Source of the DNA: Chryseobacterium balustinum
Lineage (GTDB): Bacteria; Bacteroidota; Bacteroidia; Flavobacteriales; Weeksellaceae
DNA: 64,000 nucleotides
Assembly: GCF_900168205.1 (NCBI RefSeq)
Contig: NZ_FUZE01000015.1
Coordinates: forward strand, 40,623 to 104,622
Reading direction: 5' to 3'
The notes beneath the pieces are model-generated. The model ran no database searches and had not been told where the DNA came from. It saw only the letters and a list, made by a program, of their open reading frames with translations. The first letter of the stretch is position 1. Each line of letters begins with the position of its first letter. The translations under genes and the position numbers were made by a program. Below are positions 43,518-51,915 of this stretch, piece by piece.

Positions 43518-44965
43518 AAAAAATAGTTCTAATTTTCTGTACGCTGTTCTTCTTAATTAATTGTCAAAATGATCGTGAAATGGAAGAAGCAAACTCTTCT
43601 CAGTTTGGATTCACCATTGATCGTGATGAAAATTTTATTGAAAAATCAGTTGGGGAAGTCAATCAACTGAAGTTTAATGTCAATCCAAAATATGATTTTA
43701 ATGCTTTAGAAACATCATTCAAATTCACCACAAACTTGGAAGGAATACTGAAACTTAATGGGGAAACATTGACTGCCAATCAGAAATACACTTTTAGCTC
43801 AAAAGATAATATTTTTGAATACGTGGGTAATGTGTCGGGAAATCATCAACTCAAATTTACAATTGAAAATACCAAAGGTTATACTCAGGAAGAAAATTTT
43901 GAACTGAAATATTCCATTTCTGAATTTGCGCTATCATACACAGGTGGAACAGCAAATATCTACCAAGGAGATGAAACAGTTTATACTCACAAAATAGTGC
44001 CTACTAACGGAAGTTCACCAGGTTATCAGGTTAGATTCGATTCTTATGATGGAGATATTTTTTATAACGGAGTTGCAGCACAACTTGACCAGTTTTATCC
44101 TATTAATAATATCAATAATTTCTCAATTGCTTTAAAAACAAGTACACCGGGGCAAGGAAAATTGTCTTATACCATCAAAAATGCTACAGTTTCAAAACCC
44201 TATGAAATTCAGCAGACAGTCACCGCTAGAGAAATTGTAATTGAATCTATGAATTTAAATGCAACCAGCGTATTACAAAATGCAAACCTAAATTTGATTG
44301 GTGTCATTAAAAAAACACCGGTAACAAATAATACAACGGTAAAATATAAGACATGGGTAAGTTCGTCCTCCAACAACAATTCATCGGGATTACAAAACAC
44401 TCAAAATGCATACATCCCTTATTCTTTAGGCGCAAACGGACTTTTCAACTATAATTTTAATGCTTTAGAAGAAGGTAGCTACACTTATAATATTCAGGCA
44501 CAAGATGAATACGGAAATGAAAGTGCAGTGAAATCCTTCAACATTACTGTCGCACCCAATATAAAATTCATTGGAGCTGTGAATATGGTTCTCGATGCAA
44601 GATATAAAATTCAATTTTTGAGTGATGTAAAAACGTATATCAAAGATTTCAAAAGATCTTTTCATGTACAAACAGGAGGAAATTTAACGGTCACAAAAGT
44701 TGAGTATGCTTTAAGCTTTACTCATATTGGACAAAACTTCTATTATAATTTTTCAGAAAACGTAACGAATGGAACAAATTCATATGAAGTAACCGACGAA
44801 AACTTCGGAATTAGCTTAATCAATATGGGATTTTACAGCAGCAGTATGGTTACAAATCCTTTCTTAACAAACGTAAACTGCATTGTAAAAGCTACGGCAT
44901 CAGATGGTAGTACGGTAGAAAAAACAATCAGTCCAACCTTCACGGTAGCAATTGGGCTTACTTAA
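43514..44965 (+). CDS. traQ: TraQ-like (DUF3872) lipoprotein with several tandem domains
   Basis: A 483-residue lipoprotein: signal peptide with lipobox LINC, lipidated at Cys18. Residues 25-150, 150-245 and 245-350 look like repeated Ig/TraQ-like units; the strand pattern FGFTIDRDENF...VNQLKFNV and the pairs KLNGETL...YTFSSKDN, FYNGVAA...YPINNIN and KNATV...YEIQQ recur. TraQ proteins are usually about 140 residues, so this is an enlarged version. It lies at the end of the tra operon, overlaps the previous gene by 4 bases, and is followed by the terminator at 44995. Outer-membrane, surface-facing location expected. Confidence 0.55.
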   Translation: MKKIVLIFCTLFFLINCQNDREMEEANSSQFGFTIDRDENFIEKSVGEVNQLKFNVNPKYDFNALETSFKFTTNLEGILKLNGETLTANQKYTFSSKDNIFEYVGNVSGNHQLKFTIENTKGYTQEENFELKYSISEFALSYTGGTANIYQGDETVYTHKIVPTNGSSPGYQVRFDSYDGDIFYNGVAAQLDQFYPINNINNFSIALKTSTPGQGKLSYTIKNATVSKPYEIQQTVTAREIVIESMNLNATSVLQNANLNLIGVIKKTPVTNNTTVKYKTWVSSSSNNNSSGLQNTQNAYIPYSLGANGLFNYNFNALEEGSYTYNIQAQDEYGNESAVKSFNITVAPNIKFIGAVNMVLDARYKIQFLSDVKTYIKDFKRSFHVQTGGNLTVTKVEYALSFTHIGQNFYYNFSENVTNGTNSYEVTDENFGISLINMGFYSSSMVTNPFLTNVNCIVKATASDGSTVEKTISPTFTVAIGLT

Positions 44966-44994
44966 AATAACTATTTGTGATTAGTTTGGTAACG

Positions 44995-45020
44995 AAGGCT
45001 TGGAATTTTTTCTAAGCCTT
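44995..45020. terminator. Convergent terminator at the end of the tra operon
   Basis: AAGGCTT (44995-45001) pairs exactly with AAGCCTT (45014-45020) around a 12-base T-rich loop, followed by TTGTTTTG. It lies 30 bases after the TraQ-like stop and overlaps the 3' end of the convergent nuclease gene, so it may serve both strands. Confidence 0.65.
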
Positions 45021-45509
45021 TGTTTTGTGATAAGATTTATTATGCGGCCGCTTGATATTTGCTCTAAACACCCAAGGTGCAATAGCTTTACTATCTTGCC
45101 ATAATCCTCTCTTTTGATCGCATGCGGATTTTTGAGCTTCACCAAGACTATTATCATTAGAATACTGAAAATACCACCATCCTAAACCTGCTTTAATAAT
45201 TTCTCTAGAAAGATACTTTCCCTTAATATAAACTTTTGCAATAGTCCTTCCATATCTGTCGATATCAGTTTCTACAAAAAATATTTCTTTATTAAAAACT
45301 AAATCTGCTGTAAACTGCTTAGCATTTTTACCAAATGGCTGCCCTTTCTCGGGACAGTCAACTTCAGCCAGTCTTATGGTTTTTATAATATTTCCAGCTA
45401 ATAAAACAACAATGGTATCACCATCTTTTATTCCAACCACTCTAGCTTTAGTTTGTGCAATTAGTGAAATGCAAGAAAAAAATAATATAATTAATACAAT
45501 CTTCTTCAT
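45012..45509 (-). CDS. Secreted thermonuclease (SNase) family protein
   Basis: A 165-residue exported protein: signal peptide MKKIVLIILFFSCISLIAQ, then an SNase domain with KDGDTIVV, IRLAEVDCPEKGQPFG and DRYGRTIAKV, matching the strands that carry the catalytic Arg, Glu and Arg of staphylococcal nuclease. The ending GYW-like GLGWWYFQYS and C-terminal KRGLWQ are also conserved. It degrades extracellular nucleic acids in the periplasm or outside. It is transcribed toward the tra operon. Such nucleases are frequent on conjugative elements of Bacteroidetes. Confidence 0.85.
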   Translation of the reverse strand: MKKIVLIILFFSCISLIAQTKARVVGIKDGDTIVVLLAGNIIKTIRLAEVDCPEKGQPFGKNAKQFTADLVFNKEIFFVETDIDRYGRTIAKVYIKGKYLSREIIKAGLGWWYFQYSNDNSLGEAQKSACDQKRGLWQDSKAIAPWVFRANIKRPHNKSYHKTKA

Positions 45510-45548
45510 AAAATCCTCTTACATACTGACGCTTTACTTCTAAAGTAT

Positions 45549-45752
45549 TTAAATTACCTTTTTACTTTTTAAAATCGCTCCAAGCTGAAATTGTGTTTTT
45601 GCGCCGTATTGTTTTCGTATGGCTGTTAATCTTTTTTCGATCGTACTTATACTGACGTTTATTGCTTTTTCTTTTTGCAGATAAAGTGCTATTTCATTTA
45701 TTTGCAAGCCTTTATCCAAACATTTCAAAATTTCTAAATCACGATTTTCCAC
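45549..45752 (-). CDS. Stand-alone LuxR-type HTH protein
   Basis: A 67-residue protein consisting of only a LuxR/FixJ HTH: NRDLEILKCLDKGLQINEIALYLQ and STIEKRLTAIRKQYGAKTQF, the recognition helix and its following segment. No sensor or receiver domain is present. It is 39 bases upstream of the nuclease gene, in the same direction, and is probably its regulator or that of the divergent gene at 45858. Short HTH-only LuxR proteins of this kind occur in flavobacteria; it could also be a trimmed regulator. Confidence 0.6.
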   Translation of the reverse strand: MENRDLEILKCLDKGLQINEIALYLQKEKAINVSISTIEKRLTAIRKQYGAKTQFQLGAILKSKKVI

Positions 45753-45857
45753 AATTTTATTTTATTGAATAAAAGTATGAATTAAATATTAATGAATTTT
45801 ACGGTAACCCGCAGTATTTATAATTACATAGTTATTATATTTGATGAAATTAATTCC

Positions 45858-46946
45858 ATGAAAAAAACATTATTAGTTACAGCTGTACTTTTCAGCATTT
45901 TTTTTCTTGCCCAAAATTCAAAATTCGTGGGCAACTATTCCACAAAATCTTTAACGGAAATCCAGAAAACGGTTCCTCAGAACGAAAAACATGAATTCTA
46001 CAAGCAGTATTTCAAAGCAAAAGTGTTTGAAGAAATGAAAGATACTTTTAATTATAAGAGTTATTCTGACCTTGTATTAAGAAAGTTTACAGATTCAATT
46101 TTTGCCTTTTATGATGGTGAAACAGTGATTAATAATGACAATGTAATTTATGCACCGAGTATAACTTTGGAGAAACATTTAGAATCTCACAAAAAATACA
46201 TGGCAAAAGATCCTGAAGAAATGGATAAGTTTCTAGATAGTTTAGGTATTACAAATTTCAAGGATAAAAAAATGAAAGAGCTTTATGAATCTCAAAAGTT
46301 ACAGATGAAATCTCTTTTACCTAAAGTTGAAAAATCACCCGAGGAATTGAAAAAAGAATACGAAGAAATGATAGCTTTAGAAAAAGAACAGTTTGAAAAT
46401 GATCCGTCTACAAGTATCGGCTTCAGAAAGATGATTGAAAAACTAGATCAATACTTTGGCCATCAAGATAATGATGATTTTGGATTTTTATTACAGAAAA
46501 ATCTAAGTCCAAGTTTTGGTTACAATTTATATTTTCCTTATCCTTCGAATGAAGCAAGAGAGGGGTCAGCTTTTGAAAGTGTACCTGGAGAAATACTTAC
46601 TTATGCAACCGAAACGGGTACCGCAGGTGGTAGAAGTTTTAATAGTTTTATAATTAAGGGGAATAATATTGATCCCATTAGTCCATACCCTACAGACACA
46701 AAATTTGACAAGAAATTATCGAAATACGTAGAATCAGGCTGGAGATTTGAGCCGAGATCTGGGTATGGTATAGAAAAGAATGAACTTGGAGAGTATATCA
46801 TTTCTACAAGTATTTACACTAATGAGGATTATAACACTGCTCCTTCAATGAGCATCGAATATAAAACTAAAGATTTTAAAAGTTTTACGCCTTTAAGAAT
46901 CGCTAAGAATGATAGTGAGAATCTTGTTTGGAAGGAGATAAGATAA
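45858..46946 (+). CDS. Uncharacterised exported protein
   Basis: The ATG at 45858 gives a signal peptide directly (MKKTLLVTAVLFSIFFLAQN); an upstream in-frame ATG at 45792 would add 22 residues before it and is not preferred. The protein of 362 residues is acidic and helical in its N-terminal half (residues 20-190), with a Gly/Ser-rich middle near 255 (TETGTAGGRSFNSFIIKG) and a strand-rich C-terminus. It ends before a strong terminator. No family recognised; periplasmic location expected. Confidence 0.6.
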   Translation: MKKTLLVTAVLFSIFFLAQNSKFVGNYSTKSLTEIQKTVPQNEKHEFYKQYFKAKVFEEMKDTFNYKSYSDLVLRKFTDSIFAFYDGETVINNDNVIYAPSITLEKHLESHKKYMAKDPEEMDKFLDSLGITNFKDKKMKELYESQKLQMKSLLPKVEKSPEELKKEYEEMIALEKEQFENDPSTSIGFRKMIEKLDQYFGHQDNDDFGFLLQKNLSPSFGYNLYFPYPSNEAREGSAFESVPGEILTYATETGTAGGRSFNSFIIKGNNIDPISPYPTDTKFDKKLSKYVESGWRFEPRSGYGIEKNELGEYIISTSIYTNEDYNTAPSMSIEYKTKDFKSFTPLRIAKNDSENLVWKEIR

Positions 46947-46972
46947 AAAAATGCATAATTTTTAATTTACAA

Positions 46973-46998
46973 ACCCCTGCCGTAAATCGGCAGGGTTG
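46973..46998. terminator. Hairpin terminator
   Basis: CCCTGCCG and CGGCAGGG pair perfectly around the loop TAAAT, inside 46973-46998, and are followed by TTGTATTTT. It lies 30 bases after the stop of the exported protein at 45858-46946. The TACATTTG at 47004-47011 just after it may be the -7 box for the next gene. Confidence 0.75.
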
Positions 46999-47047
46999 TA
47001 TTTTACATTTGTAGCACAAAATAGAAATTAACTTAAAATCTCAAATT

Positions 47048-47278
47048 ATGTCAAAATTTTTTTGCAAATGGTGCGGAGCCAAATATTCAAGCGTTTCTTC
47101 TTTAACCTCTCTATCTTGCTCAAAAAATCCTGAAGGAAAGAAACACGCACTTTACGAGGGTTCTGAAAAAGCTCAATATACTTGTAAATGCTGTGGAAGC
47201 AAATACTCAAGTTTATCGAGTTTAACATCTCTTTCTTGTTCCAAAAGTCCTACAAAGAAACATCAGCCTGCATTATAG
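47048..47278 (+). CDS. Duplicated zinc-ribbon-like small protein
   Basis: A 76-residue protein made of two near-identical halves: FCKWCGAKYSSVSSLTSLSC (3-22) and TCKCCGSKYSSLSSLTSLSC (42-61), followed by CSKxPxxKKH in both. Each has CxxCG and a later Cys and His (residues 22 and 29 in the first, with KKH), enough for a small metal site. The duplication is also visible in the DNA. The stop TAG (47276-47278) is directly followed by the ATG of the exonuclease gene at 47279, so the two are coupled. It may bind nucleic acid; not tested. Confidence 0.6.
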   Translation: MSKFFCKWCGAKYSSVSSLTSLSCSKNPEGKKHALYEGSEKAQYTCKCCGSKYSSLSSLTSLSCSKSPTKKHQPAL

Positions 47279-47758
47279 ATGATGAATTTCACAGCAATAG
47301 ATTTCGAAACCGCGCAAGGATACCGCCACACGATTTGTCAGGTTGGGCTCGTGCGAGTAGAAGATGGAGTAGTCACCAATGAAGTTAACCTTCTCGTTCA
47401 GCCTCCGGATAATTACTATTGGCCTAGGTTTAGTGAGATTCATGGAATCACACCGTTGATGACAAGAAATTCTGCGACTTTCAATCAAATCTGGCATCAG
47501 ATTGAACCGTTTATTAAAGGACAAACCGTTGTGGCTCACAATGGTTTGTCTTTCGATTTCCCTGTACTGCAGAAGACACTGGAGTATTACGGGATGAATG
47601 CTCCAGCGTACGATAAACATTGTACCTATAGAATCTTTAAACAAAATCTGGCTTCACTGTGCGGTCAGTATAATATTTCACTAAATCATCACGATGCTCT
47701 GAGCGATGCAAAAGCTTGTGCGGAGTTGTTTTTAATATATTTGAATAACCTAAAATAA
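47279..47758 (+). CDS. DEDDh 3'-5' exonuclease domain protein
   Basis: A 159-residue stand-alone exonuclease of the DnaQ/RNase T superfamily. The four catalytic positions are intact: AIDFETA (Asp and Glu near residues 7-9), VVAHNGLSFDFPVL (Asp near 90) and HHDALSDAKACAEL (His and Asp near 138-143, giving DEDDh). It degrades single-stranded DNA or RNA from the 3' end. It directly abuts the zinc-ribbon gene upstream and is 5 bases from the DUF262 gene, so it belongs to that defence operon. Confidence 0.82.
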   Translation: MMNFTAIDFETAQGYRHTICQVGLVRVEDGVVTNEVNLLVQPPDNYYWPRFSEIHGITPLMTRNSATFNQIWHQIEPFIKGQTVVAHNGLSFDFPVLQKTLEYYGMNAPAYDKHCTYRIFKQNLASLCGQYNISLNHHDALSDAKACAELFLIYLNNLK

Positions 47759-47763
47759 AACTT

Positions 47764-49635
47764 GTGAGTAATCATATATCAATCAAAAGCATAAAAGAGC
47801 TTTCAGAGTATAATTTCTTCATCCCCTCCTACCAGCGAGGTTACAGATGGACGGAACGTCAAACAACTGATTTATTAGAAGATATTCTGGAATTTATCAA
47901 TGAAAAAGATAAAGCTCTTGATGGCTGGTACTGCTTACAGCCTGTTGTGGTAAAAAAGAATCTTAAAACCGATGATAAAAATTTACTAGAAGACTTAAAA
48001 AAAGTTCTTCATTTTGAAACTGATGAACAGGCTTACTCTGAAACAAAAAAAATTCTTGATGAGTATGACCACTATAAGTATTGGGAAGTAATTGATGGAC
48101 AACAGAGGCTTACAACATTATTCCTAATTTTAAATTACTTGAAGGACGATAATGAAAACCATTATTCTATAAATTACGAAACTAGGGATGATAGTCGTAA
48201 ATTTCTTGAAGGAATAAGGGGCAAAACTTTTGAAGAATCTGAGGAAAATATTGACTATTATCACATATTTAATTCCTATTCAACGGTTAAGAATTGGTTC
48301 AAGGAAAAGAGTGATATCAAAAATATCTTTTTAGATACTCTACTAAAAAAAGTAAAAGTCATATGGTTCGAAGCTTCCGGCGATTCAATAGATATTTTTA
48401 CAAGAATCAACAGTGGTAAAATTCCTTTAACAAATGCAGAACTTATAAAAGCTCTTTTTTTAAACAGCTCAAATTTCAAAACTGTAGAGGGACAAGTTGA
48501 TGCCGTCAAATTAAGGTTAAAACAGCTCGAAATTGCTTCAGAATGGGACAGAATTGAGTATGCATTACAAAATGATTCTTTTTGGCTTTTTGTCAACAAA
48601 GCAGAAAACAAATTGGCAACAAGAATTGAGTTTATATTTGATTTAATTTTTACAATAGCGCATGAGAAAGACAATGAAGCTCTAGAAAGAAAAAGATTGA
48701 ATATTAGATCTGAAGATCAGATAAGAGAAAGAAAGACGAATGGGTATTTGACAATTTCTGAAAAATTTGGAAATGATGATTATTCAACCTTTCGCTTTTT
48801 TGCAGAAAAATTTAAGACAGCGGAACAAAACACAATTGAAGAAAACTGGAAACAAGTCAAGAATTACTTCCAAATCTTGGAGGAATGGTATAATGATAGA
48901 GAATTATATCATAAGGTTGGATATTTAGTTACTATTGGTGTTTCGCTAAGAACACTTTTAAATATAAAAGAAAGTGAAAGTAAGTCTAAATTTCTTAACC
49001 TCCTTAACAATAAAATTTCTGAAAAACTTGAGAAGATTGACTTTGAAAAATTAGAATACAACGGATATTTCATTCGGGAAATACTTTTACTCCACAACAT
49101 TCAAACAATGCTCAACAATACAGATGAATCTTCTCGTTTTCCTTTCGATCGATTTAAAAAAGAATTTTGGGATGTTGAACATATCCATGCTATAGCTACT
49201 GAAGTTAAAGTAAAAAAAGAAGATCAGGTTAGTTGGCTACAAAATAATTTTAGAAAAGGTCACGACGAGGAACAAAATGAAAGTTTAGCAAAATTTTCAG
49301 AATCTGTTGATGATTATTCATTTCAAAAAATAATTGATTACATTTTGGGTGAAGAAGATAATTCAATCTCAAATCTATGTTTACTCGACAGAGGAACAAA
49401 TCGCTCTTATAAAAATGATGGTTTCAAAGAAAAAAGAAGAAAATTAATTGAACGAGAAATACAAGGAACTTTTATTCCTATCTGTACAAAAAATACATTT
49501 ATGAAATACTATTCTTCAAACGTAAGTGATTTAGAACTTTGGAATGAAAATGATAAAATGGCTTACTCCGAAAAAATTAAAGAAGTGATAAAACAATATT
49601 CAACCAAATTAGAAAAAGTAGGAAATGAGCAATAA
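47764..49635 (+). CDS. DUF262 protein with C-terminal HNH (DUF1524), GmrSD-like
   Basis: A 623-residue protein with a GTG start at 47764. The N-terminal DUF262 (ParB-like) domain has FIPSYQRGYRWTERQTTDLL near residue 17, the conserved WEVIDGQQRLTTLFL near 110-124 and SIDIFTRINSGKIPLTNAEL near 205. The C-terminus carries a DUF1524 HNH nuclease: FWDVEHIHAI near 468 and NLCLLDRGTNRSYKN near 535. This arrangement is that of GmrSD-type (type IV) restriction, which cuts modified phage DNA using NTP hydrolysis. It overlaps the next DUF262 gene by 11 bases. The key DGQQR and EH..N residues are present. Confidence 0.85.
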   Translation: MSNHISIKSIKELSEYNFFIPSYQRGYRWTERQTTDLLEDILEFINEKDKALDGWYCLQPVVVKKNLKTDDKNLLEDLKKVLHFETDEQAYSETKKILDEYDHYKYWEVIDGQQRLTTLFLILNYLKDDNENHYSINYETRDDSRKFLEGIRGKTFEESEENIDYYHIFNSYSTVKNWFKEKSDIKNIFLDTLLKKVKVIWFEASGDSIDIFTRINSGKIPLTNAELIKALFLNSSNFKTVEGQVDAVKLRLKQLEIASEWDRIEYALQNDSFWLFVNKAENKLATRIEFIFDLIFTIAHEKDNEALERKRLNIRSEDQIRERKTNGYLTISEKFGNDDYSTFRFFAEKFKTAEQNTIEENWKQVKNYFQILEEWYNDRELYHKVGYLVTIGVSLRTLLNIKESESKSKFLNLLNNKISEKLEKIDFEKLEYNGYFIREILLLHNIQTMLNNTDESSRFPFDRFKKEFWDVEHIHAIATEVKVKKEDQVSWLQNNFRKGHDEEQNESLAKFSESVDDYSFQKIIDYILGEEDNSISNLCLLDRGTNRSYKNDGFKEKRRKLIEREIQGTFIPICTKNTFMKYYSSNVSDLELWNENDKMAYSEKIKEVIKQYSTKLEKVGNEQ

Positions 49636-51862
49636 TTCAAAACAGTTAACTTTCAATGACCTCTTGAATCACTATACTGTTGAGATTCCAATTATACAAA
49701 GAGATTATGCGCAAGGAAGAGATGGAAAAGAAGAATTGAGAAAAAGCTTTCTAAGTTCATTATATTTGGCAACCACAAAAAATGAAAAATTAGAATTAGA
49801 TTTTGTTTACGGAGATCTGCGAGATGGTATTTTAAAACCTTTAGACGGGCAGCAAAGATTAACAACATTATTTCTTTTGTATTGGTATGCTTTTACAAAA
49901 AATCCATCATCATCCAACATAGAAAAAACATTTTTTAAATTTACCTACGAAACCAGAACCAGCTCTAGAGAATTTTGTAAAGAATTGGTAGACAAAGGTA
50001 TTGTTTATGATGAGTCCAAGTCCATATCAGAGGTAATTGTTGATAGTTCTTGGTTTTTTCGTTCTTGGAAAAAAGATCCAACAATTCAATCGATGCTAAC
50101 AATGCTAGATGCAATTCATGAAAAATTCAAAAATGAAGATGGAAATCTATGGAATAAACTTAACAATATTACTTTTCACTTTATAGAACTTCAGGATTTT
50201 GGACTTTCAGACGATCTATATATTAAGATGAACGCGAGAGGAAAACCTCTGACCGATTTTGAAAATTTTAAAGCAAAGTTCGAGCAATATATTAATAAGA
50301 TAATCTATAAAAATGATGATCAAGGAAACATTATTTTTGAAAATGGGGAAGAAATTTTAGAAAAGGATAATTGGGAAAAGAACATCGCACAGTTTGAAAC
50401 TTTTGCTTTTAAACTAGATACTATTTGGACTGATTTATTTTGGAATTACCGTACGAATAAAGAACAGATATTTGATGAACAATTTTTAAATTTCTTCAAA
50501 ACATTTGCTCTTTTAAATTATACGCTTAAAGCCAATAGAAAAGATGAAAATTTTAGAGCAAATGTTGATTTGTTAAGAGGTAATGACAATATTTCATTTA
50601 ACATGTTTTTGGAACTTGATTGTATTAATGTCGAATATTTTGCAACAGTTAAAGCTGTTTTAAACCAAATTGCTTGTAAAAATGGATTGGTTACTTATCT
50701 TGATACTATCAATTACATAGACGAAAATAATATATTTAAAGGCATTATTAAACTTTCAGAAACCAAGGAAAATCAAAATTTAATATTAAATGAATTATCT
50801 TATCCTGATTTAGTAATTGCATTTGGATATTACAAATATCTGGCTATTGAAAAAATTGTTGTACTTGAAAATCTAAATAATTGGATGCGTGTAGTTCGTA
50901 ATCTTGTTGAAGGAACTAGACCATATTTATTCAACAACGCAAATGAATTTGCAAATGCCCTTAGATCAATTGATAACTTGCTTGAACACAGAAATTCAAT
51001 TCTTGAATATCTTGAGACATCCGAAAATGACTCTCTTTCTGGTTTTACTAAAGAACAAGTAGTAGAGGAAAAACTTAAAGCGCAATTAATCTTAAAAAAT
51101 ACTGATTGGAAAGGTGCAATTTTAAAAATCGAAAGTCATCCCTATTTTAATGGACAAATAGGTTTTTTATTACATTGGTGTAAAGATTTAAATGGCATAC
51201 ATGATCTTGAGAAGTTTGAAGCATACACAGAAAAGTGCAAAATAATTTTTAGTTACAGTGGCTTAATCGAATTTAACAATTTTCTTTTTGAAAGAGCATT
51301 GCTAACGTTTGGTGATTATTTACTTAGCAAAGGTCAGAATTATAGCTTTTTAATTAATTATGATCGTGACATTAGCTGGAAAAGATTGCTTAGAGATAAT
51401 ACTGATAAGCGAGAATTTTTAAAGAATTTGATTGACAATATTAATCCAAATACTATAGAACAAGATTTAATAAACTTGATAAATAAATTCTCTGACAATA
51501 ACGATTGGCGATATTATTTTATTAAGGATCCAGACATTATTTTACAATGTGGAAATCAAAAATTAATTAGATGGTTCTCAGAAAATAATATTTTACTTTT
51601 AAGTTCAACGACAACTAGTGGCTATCACAAAGAATATTATTCCTACTCACTATTTCTTGAAATCAAAAAAGATAATGAAGATTTAGAAATTATATATCAA
51701 CCACAAAAATCGGTAGAATATTGGAAGTTTTTTAGAGTTAAAAACTTGTGTATAGCATTTAATCAGGAAAAAAAACAATATGTGAGCATCGATGAAATGG
51801 AGAAAGTAGTTTTACAATATTTTGATAATAGAAAAATGATTGAAGAGCTAATCTACAATTAA
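49625..51862 (+). CDS. Second DUF262 protein, without recognisable HNH
   Basis: A 745-residue protein. The N-terminal DUF262 domain has IPIIQRDYAQGRDGKEELRK near 18 and KPLDGQQRLTTLFLLYWY near 74-90, and DDLYIKMNARGKPLTDFENF near 198. No HNH motif is seen in the C-terminal 400 residues, which are helical and may replace it with a recognition or regulation module. It overlaps the upstream DUF262-HNH gene by 11 bases. Two such genes side by side, one with nuclease and one without, suggest a split complex. Confidence 0.75.
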   Translation: MSNNSKQLTFNDLLNHYTVEIPIIQRDYAQGRDGKEELRKSFLSSLYLATTKNEKLELDFVYGDLRDGILKPLDGQQRLTTLFLLYWYAFTKNPSSSNIEKTFFKFTYETRTSSREFCKELVDKGIVYDESKSISEVIVDSSWFFRSWKKDPTIQSMLTMLDAIHEKFKNEDGNLWNKLNNITFHFIELQDFGLSDDLYIKMNARGKPLTDFENFKAKFEQYINKIIYKNDDQGNIIFENGEEILEKDNWEKNIAQFETFAFKLDTIWTDLFWNYRTNKEQIFDEQFLNFFKTFALLNYTLKANRKDENFRANVDLLRGNDNISFNMFLELDCINVEYFATVKAVLNQIACKNGLVTYLDTINYIDENNIFKGIIKLSETKENQNLILNELSYPDLVIAFGYYKYLAIEKIVVLENLNNWMRVVRNLVEGTRPYLFNNANEFANALRSIDNLLEHRNSILEYLETSENDSLSGFTKEQVVEEKLKAQLILKNTDWKGAILKIESHPYFNGQIGFLLHWCKDLNGIHDLEKFEAYTEKCKIIFSYSGLIEFNNFLFERALLTFGDYLLSKGQNYSFLINYDRDISWKRLLRDNTDKREFLKNLIDNINPNTIEQDLINLINKFSDNNDWRYYFIKDPDIILQCGNQKLIRWFSENNILLLSSTTTSGYHKEYYSYSLFLEIKKDNEDLEIIYQPQKSVEYWKFFRVKNLCIAFNQEKKQYVSIDEMEKVVLQYFDNRKMIEELIYN

Positions 51863-51915
51863 GTGTACCTCGCCACCGTTTGTCCAACTCCCTATCTACC
51901 TTTGTCAAAAAAAAG

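Noticed and set aside
47273..47644. 123-residue minus-strand frame
   Set aside because: Antisense to the DEDDh exonuclease, whose catalytic residues are all present.
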